Source: Parietaria judaica
Taxonomy: Eukaryota; Streptophyta; Magnoliopsida; Rosales; Urticaceae
Reading direction: 5' to 3'
Assembly (NCBI GenBank): GCA_954871525.1
Contig: OX940864.1
Coordinates: 27,026,001-27,090,000 of the forward strand
Length of the DNA stretch: 64,000 nucleotides
Part shown: positions 35,972-48,500 of the stretch, one piece after another
Layout: the number at the start of each line of letters is the position of its first letter
Position numbering within the stretch: the first letter of the stretch is position 1
Program-made: the position numbers and the translations under genes
Notes under the pieces: generated by a model
Seen by the model: only the letters and a program-made list of their open reading frames with translations
Told to the model about the DNA's origin: nothing
The model's database searches: none

Positions 35972-38046
35972 CCGACATTGGTATAAGGTATGAAGGATAA
36001 TAGTCAAAATCTTAATTCTTCTCATCATATAATTATTTTTTGTAAAAGGCTCGATACGAAAGAAATTTTTCAATATGCATGGAAGGCATGGAGACTTATT
36101 AATAACTATAAATGTATGGTTGTAAAATTGATCCATATCTTTGAGCAGCTTTATTATTTCATATCCTAAACTACCCTCAAATTTTCATTTGTATGTAGTG
36201 AATATAATGAAAAAAAATTCTTCAATTTTTATCAAAAATCTTAAAGGAGGAAAACAGGTTTACCGTGTCCGTGCCCATTTGTTTCATTCTGGTTTTCTGA
36301 GAACATTTGTTTCGCCAGCAAGCAAACGTAATAGAAAATAATAATTAATTGATGAAGCAAAACATTGCATTTATATTGAAAAAGGAAAAGCCTCGCAATT
36401 TCTATCAGAGTTTAATAGGTATGCATTTATATGTAACATGTTTTTCAATAAAATAATTGCAAATTAGTAGAAAATTGGAAACTTGGAATCCTTGGTTTTG
36501 AGAGTGCCACATCATCATTTGAGATTTTCCTTTTATATATATATATAATATATATATATATTTGTTTCGCCAGCAAACGTAATAGAAAGGATCATATTCT
36601 ATTTAAAAACAGGTTATCTCTTTTTTTGATTGCACAAAAAAGAAATGCATGTTTTCATAGAAATAGTTTCACAAACTATTCAGGCATGAGCCGGGTTATT
36701 TTCTCTTTTAGGCCCTCGATGCATTTGCCATGCTTCCGTAAATTGGTGTGTGTTCGGGTGGTTTCTATGTTCCGATTTCTATATGTCTAATATTATTATT
36801 AATAAATTATGGATAAAGATACTACTTTTTGGAAAAGATTTTAAAAATCATGAAAAGCCAAAAAAATACATTTTAATCAAATAATAATCATAATCTAAAA
36901 TCTTAAAATAAAAACCAAAATGACTTGAAGTATCAATCAATGTAAAACTATTATAAAAACCATAATGATTAGAAGTATATAACACGCATCGAGACATGAC
37001 TTTTTTTTTGTATGGTCTCGGTTTCTTTTTGGAATTCGGCTTTTTAAGTAGGTAGATACATAAAAATTGGGATGTGGTATAAAAATTCACTCCTACAATA
37101 TTATAAATGACAAAAATAAAAAAGTAGTACCTTCAATTTCTCGACGTAGAACACGGGGTTGAGAATCTTACGATGTTTAGCCCATTTCTCACCCTCGTAG
37201 CTTCCAAGGCCAGTAGCAATAAGTTTCACGAGTGGATTCATGCGGGGCCTCTCAAATTCGTAAATTTTTGAAAATATCTCCTTCAAATGTTCTGGATTCG
37301 TGATATGAATTCTTGGCGTGGGACCAAACCACATGAATGAATCTTTACCTGCATTTAGTTTTGTGTGATCACTAGAATTTCAATTTAGAATCATGTGAAT
37401 AATTTATGATCAGTATAATAGTATAGTTGTTAAACTATTTACAAGATAATTTTACTGTGTGCATTTAATTTACACTACTAATTGTCTGTCCTATTAACTT
37501 TTAGGCAGGGCTGAAAATTTGTTCTTAGGATCCCCGTTCTGGCCCGGTTCCCAGTCAGCTTGGTACTATTTTACAAAAGAAGGATCGAAACAGGGACGGA
37601 ACCAGGAAGTAAGTCGGGGGTGACATATTACAAATTTAATAAACTATGTCGTAATGATATTTTGATAATTAGGCAGTGAACATAGAAAATAAATGATCAG
37701 TTCTTTCAAATTAGGTATTGATTCTCTACTAATTTGGTTATTATAATATGAGATATTTAAATAAAAATACAAAATAGGTGAACGGCGGCATATTTCACTT
37801 TTAATTTTTTGTCGCGGTATATATTATTAATATTCTAAAAAGTGTAAATCTTCGGTACCAAAAATATACAAATTATGTGATTAAAATTGACCCTTTTAAT
37901 AAACATCAAGAATATACGCAGCATAAAAAAACAAAAAACGAGTACATAGATTGGGATCAATTTTATGTTTTTAAGTATTTTTGGCGCAAATATCTCTTTA
38001 ATTGTTTAGCTTCATAATTTAAAATTTTCCAAAGATGTTATTAAAT

Positions 38047-38081
<35 letters not shown>

Positions 38082-38163
38082 TTCTACGAAATTTATATTA
38101 TGCTAATATTGTTTCTTTTTCTTTCTATCAAATATTTGATTACTTTTTTTTCTTTTTCTTTTT

Positions 38164-38200
<37 letters not shown>

Positions 38201-38530
38201 TTTCACTCTTCACTCTTACCTTATGATGTCTTGAACTCAAGACCTCTAATGTTTTAAGTGAGGTTTGCTACTACTAGACTATACACATCTTGTCAGTCAA
38301 ATGTTTAATTACAATTGGCTTATTCCCCTAATAATTTGAAGTAATATACTTTATCAATACAACTATAGATATTTAATTTAAACAGGATACATATTGGACA
38401 CGGTATTTTTTATATTTTTATCTTCGAGACTAATATATATATATATATATATAGGGAAACTTCGATAAGTATGCCCGGTAGAGTAAGTGTTTTTGGAAAA
38501 GTACCCGTTAAATTACAAAAATATGCCCGA

Positions 38531-38618
38531 AATCATATTCTAACTCAAGACTATGGTTAACTTAACCCACCCAAAATCATATTCTAACTCAAGACTATGG
38601 TTAACTTAACCCACCCAA
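38531..38618 (+). repeat. 44-bp tandem duplication
   Basis: Two identical 44-bp units contain TATTCTAACTCAAGACTATG, inside intron 1 of the second P450. Target-family motifs such as AAATATGCCCG next to it suggest a decayed element. Confidence 0.9.
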
Positions 38619-38679
38619 AACCCTAGTCATTGCAGTTTTCAGTTCGCAAACGCATCTGACGCTTTTACTCCCTAGAGGA

Positions 38680-41429
38680 AACTATCTTCCTTGAGTTGGT
38701 CATTGAGGCGTTGTGCGATCGATCCGTAACCCTTCATGAACCTCCGATATTAGCCACAAAGACTGAGGAAATCCTGCAGCTCCCGCATGGGTTTTGGTTC
38801 TGGCAAGTCAAGCATTACTGCACCTTCTTGGGATCCGTTCCCACTCCCGCTGTTGACACGATGTGCCCAAAATACTCCATCTGTGGTTTGCCGAAATTGC
38901 ACTTCTTTTGGTTTGCGTATAATTGATGACGTTCGAGTGTAAGTAAAATATATTCCAAGGGTCGTAAATTCTTTGGTCCATCCCGACTGAAAATTAGAAT
39001 ATCGTAAAATAAAACCAACACAAAACGACGTAAGGGCCGGAAATTTCGTTAATGAGTGATTGAAAGGTGGTCGGGGCGATAGTCAACCCGAAATGCATCA
39101 CGAGTAACTCTTAGTTCTCTTTATATGTTTGAGACACGGTTTTCTCGACATCGCACGATCGCATCCAAATCTGATGGTAACCGGATTTAAGATCTATCTT
39201 AAAAAAAACACTGGTGCCGTGCAGTTTGTCCAAGAGCTGTTCTATGACTGGAATCAAGAGCTTGTCGACTACTGTCACTTTGATAAAAGCCCGATAATCA
39301 ATGAAGAAACGTCACCTTCCGTCTTTTTTCTTGACCAAGAGCACCAGACTTGAAAAAGTGTTGATGCTTGGTCGAATTATTCTAGCCTATAACATCTTGC
39401 AGACTAATCGATCTATCTCGTCATCCTGAATTTGCGGGTAATGATGGGTCATATGCTGATCTGTTCGATCCCTATTTTTAGCGTAACCGAGTGGTCGTGC
39501 CCTCTCTAGCCGACATAGTAAAGACCTGATTGTATTTTTTGATAAGACTTGTTATTCCAGCCACTGTGACCCCGTTCTCCTTTTTGTCCGCTCTAGTTCA
39601 CTACTACGACTACACCAGTAATCACGTGCCTCCGGTAGCGATTGCCCGAGCTATTGCTTTGGCCAAAACTAAGGATCTACACAAGCCTGGATCTGTGCGC
39701 CAACTGCAGTGATGCTCCCCCAATTTGAACTCCTTTCAAATCGTGAAAAAACCCAGGCAATGTCTCTAGTCAGGTCATACCGAGAATCATATCCGTGCTT
39801 TCAAGGTTTAGAGACAAAAAATGTCCCGAATCGGTACACCTTGGATAGTGACGCGACACACCCCACTATTCCTTTCGGACTTGCCCTTCCCCATTACAAC
39901 GTTAAATTCCTCGGTGTTGGTATCGGCAGCCCCATTGATTGGAAAACCCGATTGGATACTAAACTTTACCGTCCCGGTCGAGCAATACAATCAGTTCTCG
40001 GTCGCTAATCTTCCCGCGCATCTTCATCGACCTCCCTCCAATTAATCCCGTCACCGAACGCAAGGAAACCTCGATTGTGTCAAGACGAACATGAGTCAAT
40101 TATTCTTCATCGTCCTGCTCCTTGATCTCGTTGTTCTGAACGGTAATTTCCTGCCCGTCCATTGTCTCTAGCGTGACTTGTAGTAGGGCTTCCACCTTAT
40201 TACGGTGACCCGATGAGATTTTCTCCTTGCCGTTTAAGCATAATCCGGGCGATTTCTTGTCGGCGTATTCAGCCTCGGACAGGTGCTTATCTTCCCTCCC
40301 GTTAGTGTCGGTGAACGTTCACGAGTTTCGAGAACTACCGGTTTAGAGGCTGGCGTATATCCCAAGTAACTAGAGGCTCCGCTACCACTTTTCTGGTTTG
40401 CAAGCACCACTTTTTTATCCCTAGAAGCATGCTCGAGTGCTTCCTTCAATATCACGGGACGAGAGTACTTCACAAAATTGCTCGTTTTGAATCGCGGCCC
40501 TCGCACGAAGAAATTCTGGAGTACTTTATCACGCAGCCCCCGAACATGCCCTTGTAGCCTCTCGAACGCCTTTTGATATGCCTCAAATAAACCAGTTTGC
40601 CCGAGGTTCATTAATTGATACACCCTCTAAAAGAATCTGAAAACAAAAAAATAACCGTAATTTTAAATCCCGCCAATCGCAGAACGAATTGGATCTCTCT
40701 TCGTTGTCGAAATACTGAAGCGATGTTTCTTCAAAGCACACGGCCGCTGAATCCATTTTTTTTTGGTCCCGGCCACTCGGTTTACTACAAAATAATGGTT
40801 GGCTCGTATCACCCAAACTTTCGATTTGGTTCCGTCAAACACAACCAGTTTCAGTTAACGCGTTCTCTCTCATGCCCCAACCCGCTCGAGATGTCCTTCA
40901 TTTCTACAACCATTCCCTTATTCATTCTGGTTGTCTCAGATTTCTTGATCCTTATTCAACCCGCAAAATACCCAATTTGGATCTAGTTTAGAGGTCCTGT
41001 TCTACTAGCACTCCGACGGTTTTCGTTATCGCCTAGCAGATCAAGTGCTTTGTTTAGATCTGGAAAATTCTAGAATAGCGCATTCTAGGGTTTTTGGATC
41101 GTGCTTCATGTTGTTCGTGCCGTCTTAAACCGCCACGAGGAGCTCTCCAGTAATGTTGTCCGCTGGTTGAGCAACTGCGACCGGTTCAGGTGTGGATCGC
41201 GATTTCAGCCCCTGAATCATCCCCGCGATCTCGATGAAACGCGCTTCCGTCGTCTACCACTATTCTACCATCGCCGCGCGCATCTAGACCTTGAACGCTG
41301 CCCCGATCGATCCCTGATGATGCAGTTTTTTTCCCGCCTCAAGATCCTCGGTCTTCTGATTTCCAACCAAATTCTCTAGAACTTTCTTCTTCTTTTGTCC
41401 CATCGAAACTTGCTCTGATACTAATTTAA
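38680..41429 (-). mobile_element. Degenerate Ty3/gypsy relic (gag, protease region, RT) in P450 intron 1
   Basis: A primer-binding-like site TAGTATCAGAGC (11 of 12 against the initiator-tRNA-Met site) lies at 41412-41423, next to a possible LTR edge TGTATCCC at 41430. Reading left on the minus strand there are gag fragments (FEAYQKAFERLQGHVRGLRD at about 40580), a degraded CxxxGEK...GH zinc-knuckle region near 40230, and RT pieces. The RT pieces end in LVLFYDILIFSRD and QLYANQKKCNFGK at about 39010-38880. The order and gag style suggest a chromovirus rather than a Tat element. Many stops and frameshifts are present. No integrase or 3' LTR was seen. Confidence 0.75.
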
Positions 41430-41712
41430 TGTATCCCAAGCTTATTTAACCGACAAAACGCAGGGATGATAATACTGACGGGAATCCGCAAATCAAGAAT
41501 CCCGTTTGATACATATTGAATAGAAATTATCACGTCCGAACTTCGAGAACACGGGCTTTGTTCTCTCGAGAGTCTCGATGGAAAAATTTAGCAAACCAAA
41601 ACTAAAAATCCTCCTGAACATAACAAACGCCATATAAGTCACTAAGTGACCTATTGGGCTTTGTGTTATGATCTTTTATTTCTAATCAATGGTTAATGAC
41701 CTTAAGCTAAAA

Positions 41713-43720
41713 TCTATATATATTAAAAGGAGGAAATAACAAGTGACTTGGCAAGTTGTGGTGAAGGCATTGGAAAAATGAATAATTACAAAGAAAGTTG
41801 AGAATTTAGCATCATAAGATCCTAGCATTGAGAATACTTATTTTTATAGAATTTTCAATTATTTTTTTTATTATCTACTACATTTAATTTAGACTTTTGA
41901 TTTCCCCTTCTTAATGTCTAAATTCATTTACTTATATTTATATTTATATTTATATTAATGTCTAAATTCGTTTACTTCTATGACTTTTCATTTTGTTCCT
42001 ACCAATCTATAAATAGAGGCTCTTAAATCTTAATCATTATTTTGGTGCTCTCTTTTCTCATTTTCTCCTCCCTATTATTGTTCTTATTTTATAGTTAATT
42101 GTTCTTTGTTTTCATGCTTTTTCCACTTTTTAATGCATTTTATTTGTTTTGAGCAGGGACGTCCAAGGAAAAGCAACATATAATGTGTAGTAAGTGTTTA
42201 TAAGGTATAAATTTGAACTAATAATCTCTTATATTTATTTTTAATGTTATTGTCATCTTTATTTTCATGATTTTTTTGTTGCATATAGATTAGTTGATCA
42301 ACAACAGAAAATTGCAGGTTCTTCAAGTTTTGATTACGATGGAGATCGACAGTACATGAGTATTCAAATAACAGAGCATGGAAATATGCTCTCGATGCTT
42401 ACTTTTTATATCTTCGTAATGTAGGAAGAGCAATATTTAGGCGTTGTATATTTGGTTCGCATGTTGCTTGATTTTATAATGTATAATTTTTTCACTCAAA
42501 AGATTTACGAGATACACTTTAACTTAAGTCATTGGTTTGTCCTTTTATGTTTTTAATCATATTAAAAATGGTATATAATATATATATTAGTTGATATTAA
42601 ATAATCGTGCATATACCACATTATTCAATACTTATTCCAGTGAAAAGTACAGTTTAAATTATTATTTTTTTTCTATTTACACCAAATAACTTTTTAATGA
42701 ACGTATCTGTTTGTTTTATTTAACATTTAAATCAACAACATGTCTCTTTATATATTTTAATTAAAAAACTACAATACAACAATTATCAATTTGATATTTG
42801 ACTATTTCAAATTTTTATGGATTAATCTTAAGATTTTTGGATTTTCACCTTCTTAAAATGTAAGACAAAATTATTAACTTTGCTAATTAATTTCATGCAT
42901 TCTAACAATGCTAATAAGAAATTTTGTTTCAGACCATCAATATGGCGATGAATGATATGAATACTAAGAAATTTTAAATAGGGATTCTTCCTCTTACAAT
43001 TCATGTTTGGGTTTTTATATGGTAATTAGTTGCTTATAAACAACTTTACTAAGATTTAGTCGTTGAATTAGTATGTGACACAATAAAAAGTTAAATAGAA
43101 AAGTTTTTTCTATCTAACGTTCTAGAAATAAATATTTGTTTATGACATTTTCTTTTGAGTTATCTTCTTAACAACGGTTAGACAAAGTACATGGCCATTC
43201 ATTTTCCCCTATATGTTATCGTTCTTATAATTTAATGCCACTATCATTTAATAACAATAATGACCCCTTTCTTTTTGTATAGTACATCTACATACAATTT
43301 ATTATTTTATACCTACAATTGGATCCCTCTATTTTTCATAAATAGTATTGCGATTGAATTTATATAATATATTATATATACATTATTATCATTCGCAATG
43401 TTACCCCTTAGTTTTGTTTCTGAGTTTGTGTTTAGATTTTTTCTTTCCATTTCTTTTGAGGAATTCTATTTATTCTTGTCATCTTCCTCCATTTCTTTTG
43501 AAGGTTATTTTTTATATATATTTTTTAATGAGACTACATAATAAAATTGAGTGTATAATTAGTTCAATGTTCAATATGGACTGTTCACATAATAAAATTA
43601 AGTGTTTAATAAGTTTAATTCAATGTACAACATACAATCAAATCATTAATTAATCAATTTGTTCAATCAAAATTTACAAATTATATAATGTCACCGCGCG
43701 AAGCGTGGCCAATCCACTAG
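41713..43720 (+). mobile_element. Non-autonomous Helitron, 2.0 kb
   Basis: The 5' end is TCTATATATATTAAAAGG at 41713 after an A. The 3' end has a hairpin CCGCGC-GAA-GCGTGG (one G-T pair), then CCAATCCA, then CTAG at 43717-43720 followed by T. Insertion between A and T, without target duplication, matches Helitrons. No Rep/helicase is encoded. The interior has a promoter-like block (CTATAAATAGAGG at about 42009 followed by a CT-rich leader) and a possible spliced exon after TTTTGAGCAG. That exon would encode GRPRKSN, an AT-hook-like string, before a stop. Confidence 0.8.
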
Positions 43721-43979
43721 TACTTAAATAAAGCATGACAAGGCTTAATATTAAGTAAGCCCGTCCGCGGCACGCTTCATTCTCTGATACTCCAGTCCCT
43801 GTGAATCCATCACCCCGCAATCGAATGGTAAAAGTTGCACTAAAATTGTGCAACTTTTGCTTACCCAATCATATTTGATAGGGTATTGTTCACAACGCCA
43901 AAATGGTGTAATAATTTTTTATTAATATTTAAAAATGTGGCATAAATACTTATAATAATCAATTAAGAAAATTAATTTT

Positions 43980-44220
43980 AATATAATTATACGTCTTCAA
44001 CACAGTCGAGAAGACTGATTATGTCGCTGACATCATTGGTTACGTCATCGACACCGTAGAGAACGTCGAGTGCGTCATTAATACCACCGAGTACATCGCT
44101 TACACTGTCTAGAACGCCGCGTGCGTCGCCTGTAGCATCAAATACATCAGAGACATCATTGAGAATCGAGTACGTCGCCAATATTGTCCAGTATACGTCA
44201 ATGACATTGTAGGGTATTTA
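43980..44220. repeat. Short-unit GTCG/ACATC-rich degenerate minisatellite
   Basis: Imperfect repeats of about 15-21 bp of the type ACGTCATCGACACCG run for about 230 bp in an otherwise AT-rich region, and a minus-strand frame stays open through them (Asp/Val-rich). A related stretch in the opposite orientation lies at about 45395-45475. The pair may be the ends of one larger inverted-repeat element interrupted by the MITE between them. Confidence 0.6.
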
Positions 44221-44337
44221 TGCCACAATTATATCTAAAATTATTATCATAGAGAATTTTTTATTTAATAATATAATAATAGATAATATTGTTTTTAATG
44301 TGAAATTTTATGTTGTGGTTGGATATGAAAAAAAAAT

Positions 44338-44500
44338 CGTGTTAAAATTACACTAAAATGGTGTAATTTTAACACCGAATTTGATGTTATGGTTAGGGTT
44401 GGCTAAGGGAATCTCCAACCTCGACGCTAAATTTGGTATTGAAATTACACTATTTTGGTGTAATTTTAGCACCAAATTTGTTTTAACTCCAACCACAACA
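44338..44500. repeat. Two nested hairpins, TTAAAATTACAC type
   Basis: GTGTTAAAATTACAC pairs with its complement across 7 bp at about 44338-44375. A second, diverged hairpin (AAATTACAC...GTGTAATTT) follows at about 44444-44472, each half preceded or followed by CTCCAACC or GGTTGG. This is a common plant MITE architecture. A third hairpin (AAAAGTTGCAC arms) lies at 43829-43857. Confidence 0.65.
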
Positions 44501-44547
44501 CAAAGTTCATGCTAAAAAATGACTCTATTATTATGTTATTAAATTAA

Positions 44548-45346
44548 GGGTTAATTGTGGCAATAATGCACAACTTTTGGTCAAGAGGAGTTTTAGGTCC
44601 CCAACCTTTCAAAGTGTGGGCAAAAATACAAAACGTTTGTTGAATGTAAAATCCGTTGGTCCTTCCGTTAGGGATGTTAAATTCTGCTGATGTGGCATCG
44701 TTAAACTGCCAAATGGACTGCCAACTTGTAATATTAATTACATAATTTAATTAATAAGAATAAATTAAATCATATATTAATTATGATTCAAAAAATAAAT
44801 TAAAACTTTAAATTAACGAGCAATACTTATTTAACGCGTAGTTCCTATTTTTAAACTCGTGCTTCAATATTATTCACATCTTTATTATGTCGTTTTTTAA
44901 ATTACAGTTGTTTTTAATAATCGGTAGTTTTCCCAAAATTTTAGTCCTTTTTAATAAACCGTCGTTATGTAATCTTTGCAAATTTTAGTCCTGTTTAATA
45001 ATCCGTCGTTTTTCAAAATTTTAGTCATGTTTGACGAAGAGTCTGTAAGATTTTTAGGGGGGAGTAAAAAATATTTATTTAATTTAAAGTATTAATTTAT
45101 TTTTTGAATCATAATTAAAATAAGATTTAATTTATTTTTATTAATTAAGTTATGTAATTAATATTACAGTTGGCAGTCCATTTGGCAGTTTAACGATGCC
45201 ACATCAGCAGAATTTAAGATCCCTAACGGAAGGACCAACATATTTTACATTCAACAAACGTTGTGTATTTTTTCCCACACTTTGAAAGGTTGGGGACCTA
45301 AAACCCCTCTTGACCAAATGTTGTGCATTATTGCCGCAATTAACCC
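44548..45346. mobile_element. Mutator-like MITE, 799 bp, with 9-bp TSD
   Basis: The terminal inverted repeats begin GGGTTAATTGTGGCAATAAT and extend about 270 bp. The flanks are the exact 9-bp repeat TTAAATTAA (44539-44547 and 45347-45355). There is no coding capacity. It lies directly upstream of the copia relic. Confidence 0.9.
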
Positions 45347-45472
45347 TTAAATTAATTCCTTTCAATATTAATTTATAAATTATTTTGTAGCATAAAGACC
45401 CTACGGTGTCAGTGACATATAATTGGCGCTATTAGCGTTGTACTTGGTCTTCTCAACGGTGTCAGCGATGTA

Positions 45473-45500
45473 TGTTGGTTCCAAATATTTGGAACCAACA
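45473..45500. repeat. Perfect 28-bp palindrome abutting the copia primer-binding site
   Basis: The left half TGTTGGTTCCAAAT is exactly the reverse complement of the right half. TGTTGG and CCAACA are typical ends of Tork-type copia LTRs, so the palindrome could be an LTR reduced to its two termini. Confidence 0.9.
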
Positions 45501-45502
45501 TT

Positions 45503-45514
45503 TGGTATCAGAGC
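45503..45514 (+). promoter_or_regulatory. Primer-binding site of the copia relic
   Basis: TGGTATCAGAGC is the standard plant retrotransposon site complementary to the initiator tRNA-Met 3' end, two bases after ...CCAACA. Confidence 0.9.
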
Positions 45515-48500
45515 GAGGTTGTGAGTGTTGTTGTCAGGTCTCTTGAAATTGTTAGTATGCTCTGCGGTTACGGTTCTAACTGATTTTCCACATCAGAAAC
45601 GATTTCTTGAGATTTTACTTTGTGAGTTTTCTTTGTGTCGAGGTATTGCCAACACGATGAGTGATCTCCAAGTCGTCGGAGTAATTAAGAAACTCAAAAG
45701 CAACAACTACAACATGTGGGCAACATGCATGATGTCCTATTTACAAGGGCACAACCTTTAGGAGGTCGTCGGCGGAAGCGAAACTACGTCACCGGAGGAA
45801 GACGCTAACGGCATCTTGCGCAAATGGAGAATCAAAGCAGGCAAAGCGATCTTTGCCCTGAAGACCACTGTTGAAGAAGAGATATTGAAGAATATTCGAG
45901 ACGACAAGAAACTCAAAGAAGCATGGGAGACGTTCGTGACACTTTTCTCAAAGAAAAACGATGCGAGGCTACAACTCTTGGAGAACGAGCTACTATCAAT
46001 CTCACAACGCGACATACCGATTGCTCAGTATTTCCACAAAGTCAAGTCGATAAGTCGTGAGATTAGGGATCTAGATCCGAAGTCCGTCAACCATCACTTG
46101 TAGAGTTCAAGAATTTTCTAGCAAGCCATCACTTGTAAGGATGGCCTGTTCAACCATCACTTGTAGAGTTTGAGAATTTGCTAGCAAGCCAAGAAACGAT
46201 GGCTAAGCAAATGGGAGGTGTCACACTAAAGAATGAAGAGTAGAACCACCTCCTTCTAACGCATGAAGAATGGGTGGCTAAGCAGAAGAAGAATCATGGA
46301 GCTGAGCTTCTTTAAGATCGTTGAGTCATAGCAGGTACGGCGGAGATAGCCGAACACGTGGTAGAGGCCGAGGACAAGGGCGACGTCGTGGTCGTGACAT
46401 GCGAGGTCGCGGCAGTAGCTCACTTGGCGAGGAAGACACCACGACCCCTAGAGACAAGAGCACGGTGAAGTGCTACAATTGTCTGAAGCTCGTGCACTAC
46501 TCATCGGAGTGCCGCAGCAATAATCATAGCAAGGAAGCAAATCTGGTAAGATTCCACGAAGATGAGCAAATCTGATGTTCGCCCAGCATGAGAGGAATGT
46601 TGAAGTGCAAAGAGACGAGGAGACGAGCGTCGAAGACGAGAGCGACGCTGAGGCCGGACAAAAACGGTGTGGTGGAGAGAAGAAACCGGACTGTGATGGA
46701 CACAACAAGGAGTTTTTTGAAGAGTATGCAAGTCCCGGCGAGGTTCTGGGGGGAAGCATTATGACACGCGGTCTACTTGCTGAACCGTCTACCGACGAAG
46801 GCGCTAGGCAAGTGCACCCGTTATCAAGCGTGGAAAGGGAAGAAACCTCATCTGGAGCATTTGAAGGTTTTTGGGTGCACCGCACATGTGAAGATTGTGG
46901 GACCACACCTTAAGAAGCTCGATGATCGAAGTCAGCCGATGGTGTACCTTGGCGCCAAAGAAGGGAGCAAGGCACACAGGTTTTATGACCCCCGACGCAG
47001 CAAAGTGCATATGAGCAGAGACGTCGTGTTCGAAGAAAAAAGAAGTGGGATTGAAGAGACGAGAACAGCGAGCCCGAACAGAATTCGGTGGAGTTCATTC
47101 TCGAAGACGAAGACGCACTCGAGCAAGAAGAGGTAGAGATCCCTAGCCAGAGACAAGCTACGCCCAACTCGACGGAAACCAGTTTTCCTGGAACCAGCAA
47201 GACTGGAACGAACTCACCACTAGGCTCGCCCAACCCAGGATAAGGGATGATCACCCCGATCCCAAAGAGAGCTAGTTCAGGAGGAACAAGCTCGGGAGAC
47301 TCTTCGTTCAAGGACGGACGAAGAGGGTTCCGTCATATGTCCGACGTCTATGGAAAAGTGCGGGAGCTTGAGTTGAGCCCAGAAAAGCTCTTGCTGGTTA
47401 GTGAAGAGGAAGCAACCAACTATCGCGAGGCAGCCACCCAAAAAGAATGGCAGGAAGCGATGAAGAGAGAGCTAGAGTCCATTGAGAAGAATCAGACGTG
47501 GAAGCTAGTTGACCTTCCAAAAGGTCACAAGTCTGTTGGTCTGAAGTGAGTCTACAAGCTCAAGAAGGACTCAGAAGGAAATGTCCTCAAGCACAAGGCC
47601 AGACTGGTCGCAAAGGGCTACGTGCAGAAGCAGGGAGTAGACTTCGAAGACGTATTTGCTCCAGTGGCTAGACTCGACACAGTTAGGCTTATCCTAGCCC
47701 TCACAACTCATCGAGGCTGGAAAAACCATCACCTGGACATCAAATCGGCGTTCCTGAATGGTGAACTGGAAGAACAAGTCTACGTTCCTCAACTAGAAGG
47801 CTTCATCGACAAGACCGCAAACAACAAGGTATACAAGCTGTCAACCGCTCTTTATGGGTTGCGACAAGCACCACGTGCATGGAACACTCGACAGGACTAT
47901 GAAGAGTCTCGGGATCAAGAAGTGCTCCCAGGAGCAAGCAGTCTACACGAGGAGCTCAGGAGATGAGGCCCTCATCGTCGGTGTGTACGTCGACGACCTG
48001 ATCGTGACTGGATCCAGTGCAGATGACATAAATGGATTCAAGGAGCAAATGATGAAGGAGTTCGAGATGAGCGACCTCGGACTACTCTCATATAACCTCG
48101 GTATCGAGGTCGATCAGGAGAATAAATTTGTCACGCTAAGGAAAACGGCCTACGCGAAGAAGATTTTGAAGCAATTCAAAATGGCGGATTGCAACCCGAG
48201 CAAGTATCCGATGGAGGCGAAGTTGAAGCTCGAGAAGGATGCAGAAGGAACCCTGGTGGATCCCATAGAGTACAAGCGTGTCATCGGGTGTCTCAGGTAC
48301 CTAGCTCACACCCGACCTGACATCTCATATGCAGCTGGCATGGTAAGTCGTCACATGGAAAAGTCTATTAGTTTACACCAGCAGGCTGTGAAGCACATCC
48401 TTCGCTACGTGAAGGGAACGCCGAGCCATGTGATCCAGTACGGAAGAGGAAGTGGAGCTGAAGAACTGGTCAGTTTCATCGACAGTGACCTAGTCGGTGA

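Noticed and set aside
37497..37630. hAT-like end (CAGGGACGGAACCAGG) in P450 intron 1
   Set aside because: Only one end is visible and there is no duplication or partner.
43987..44181. Asp/Val-rich minus-strand frame
   Set aside because: It follows a degenerate minisatellite and has no independent coding evidence.
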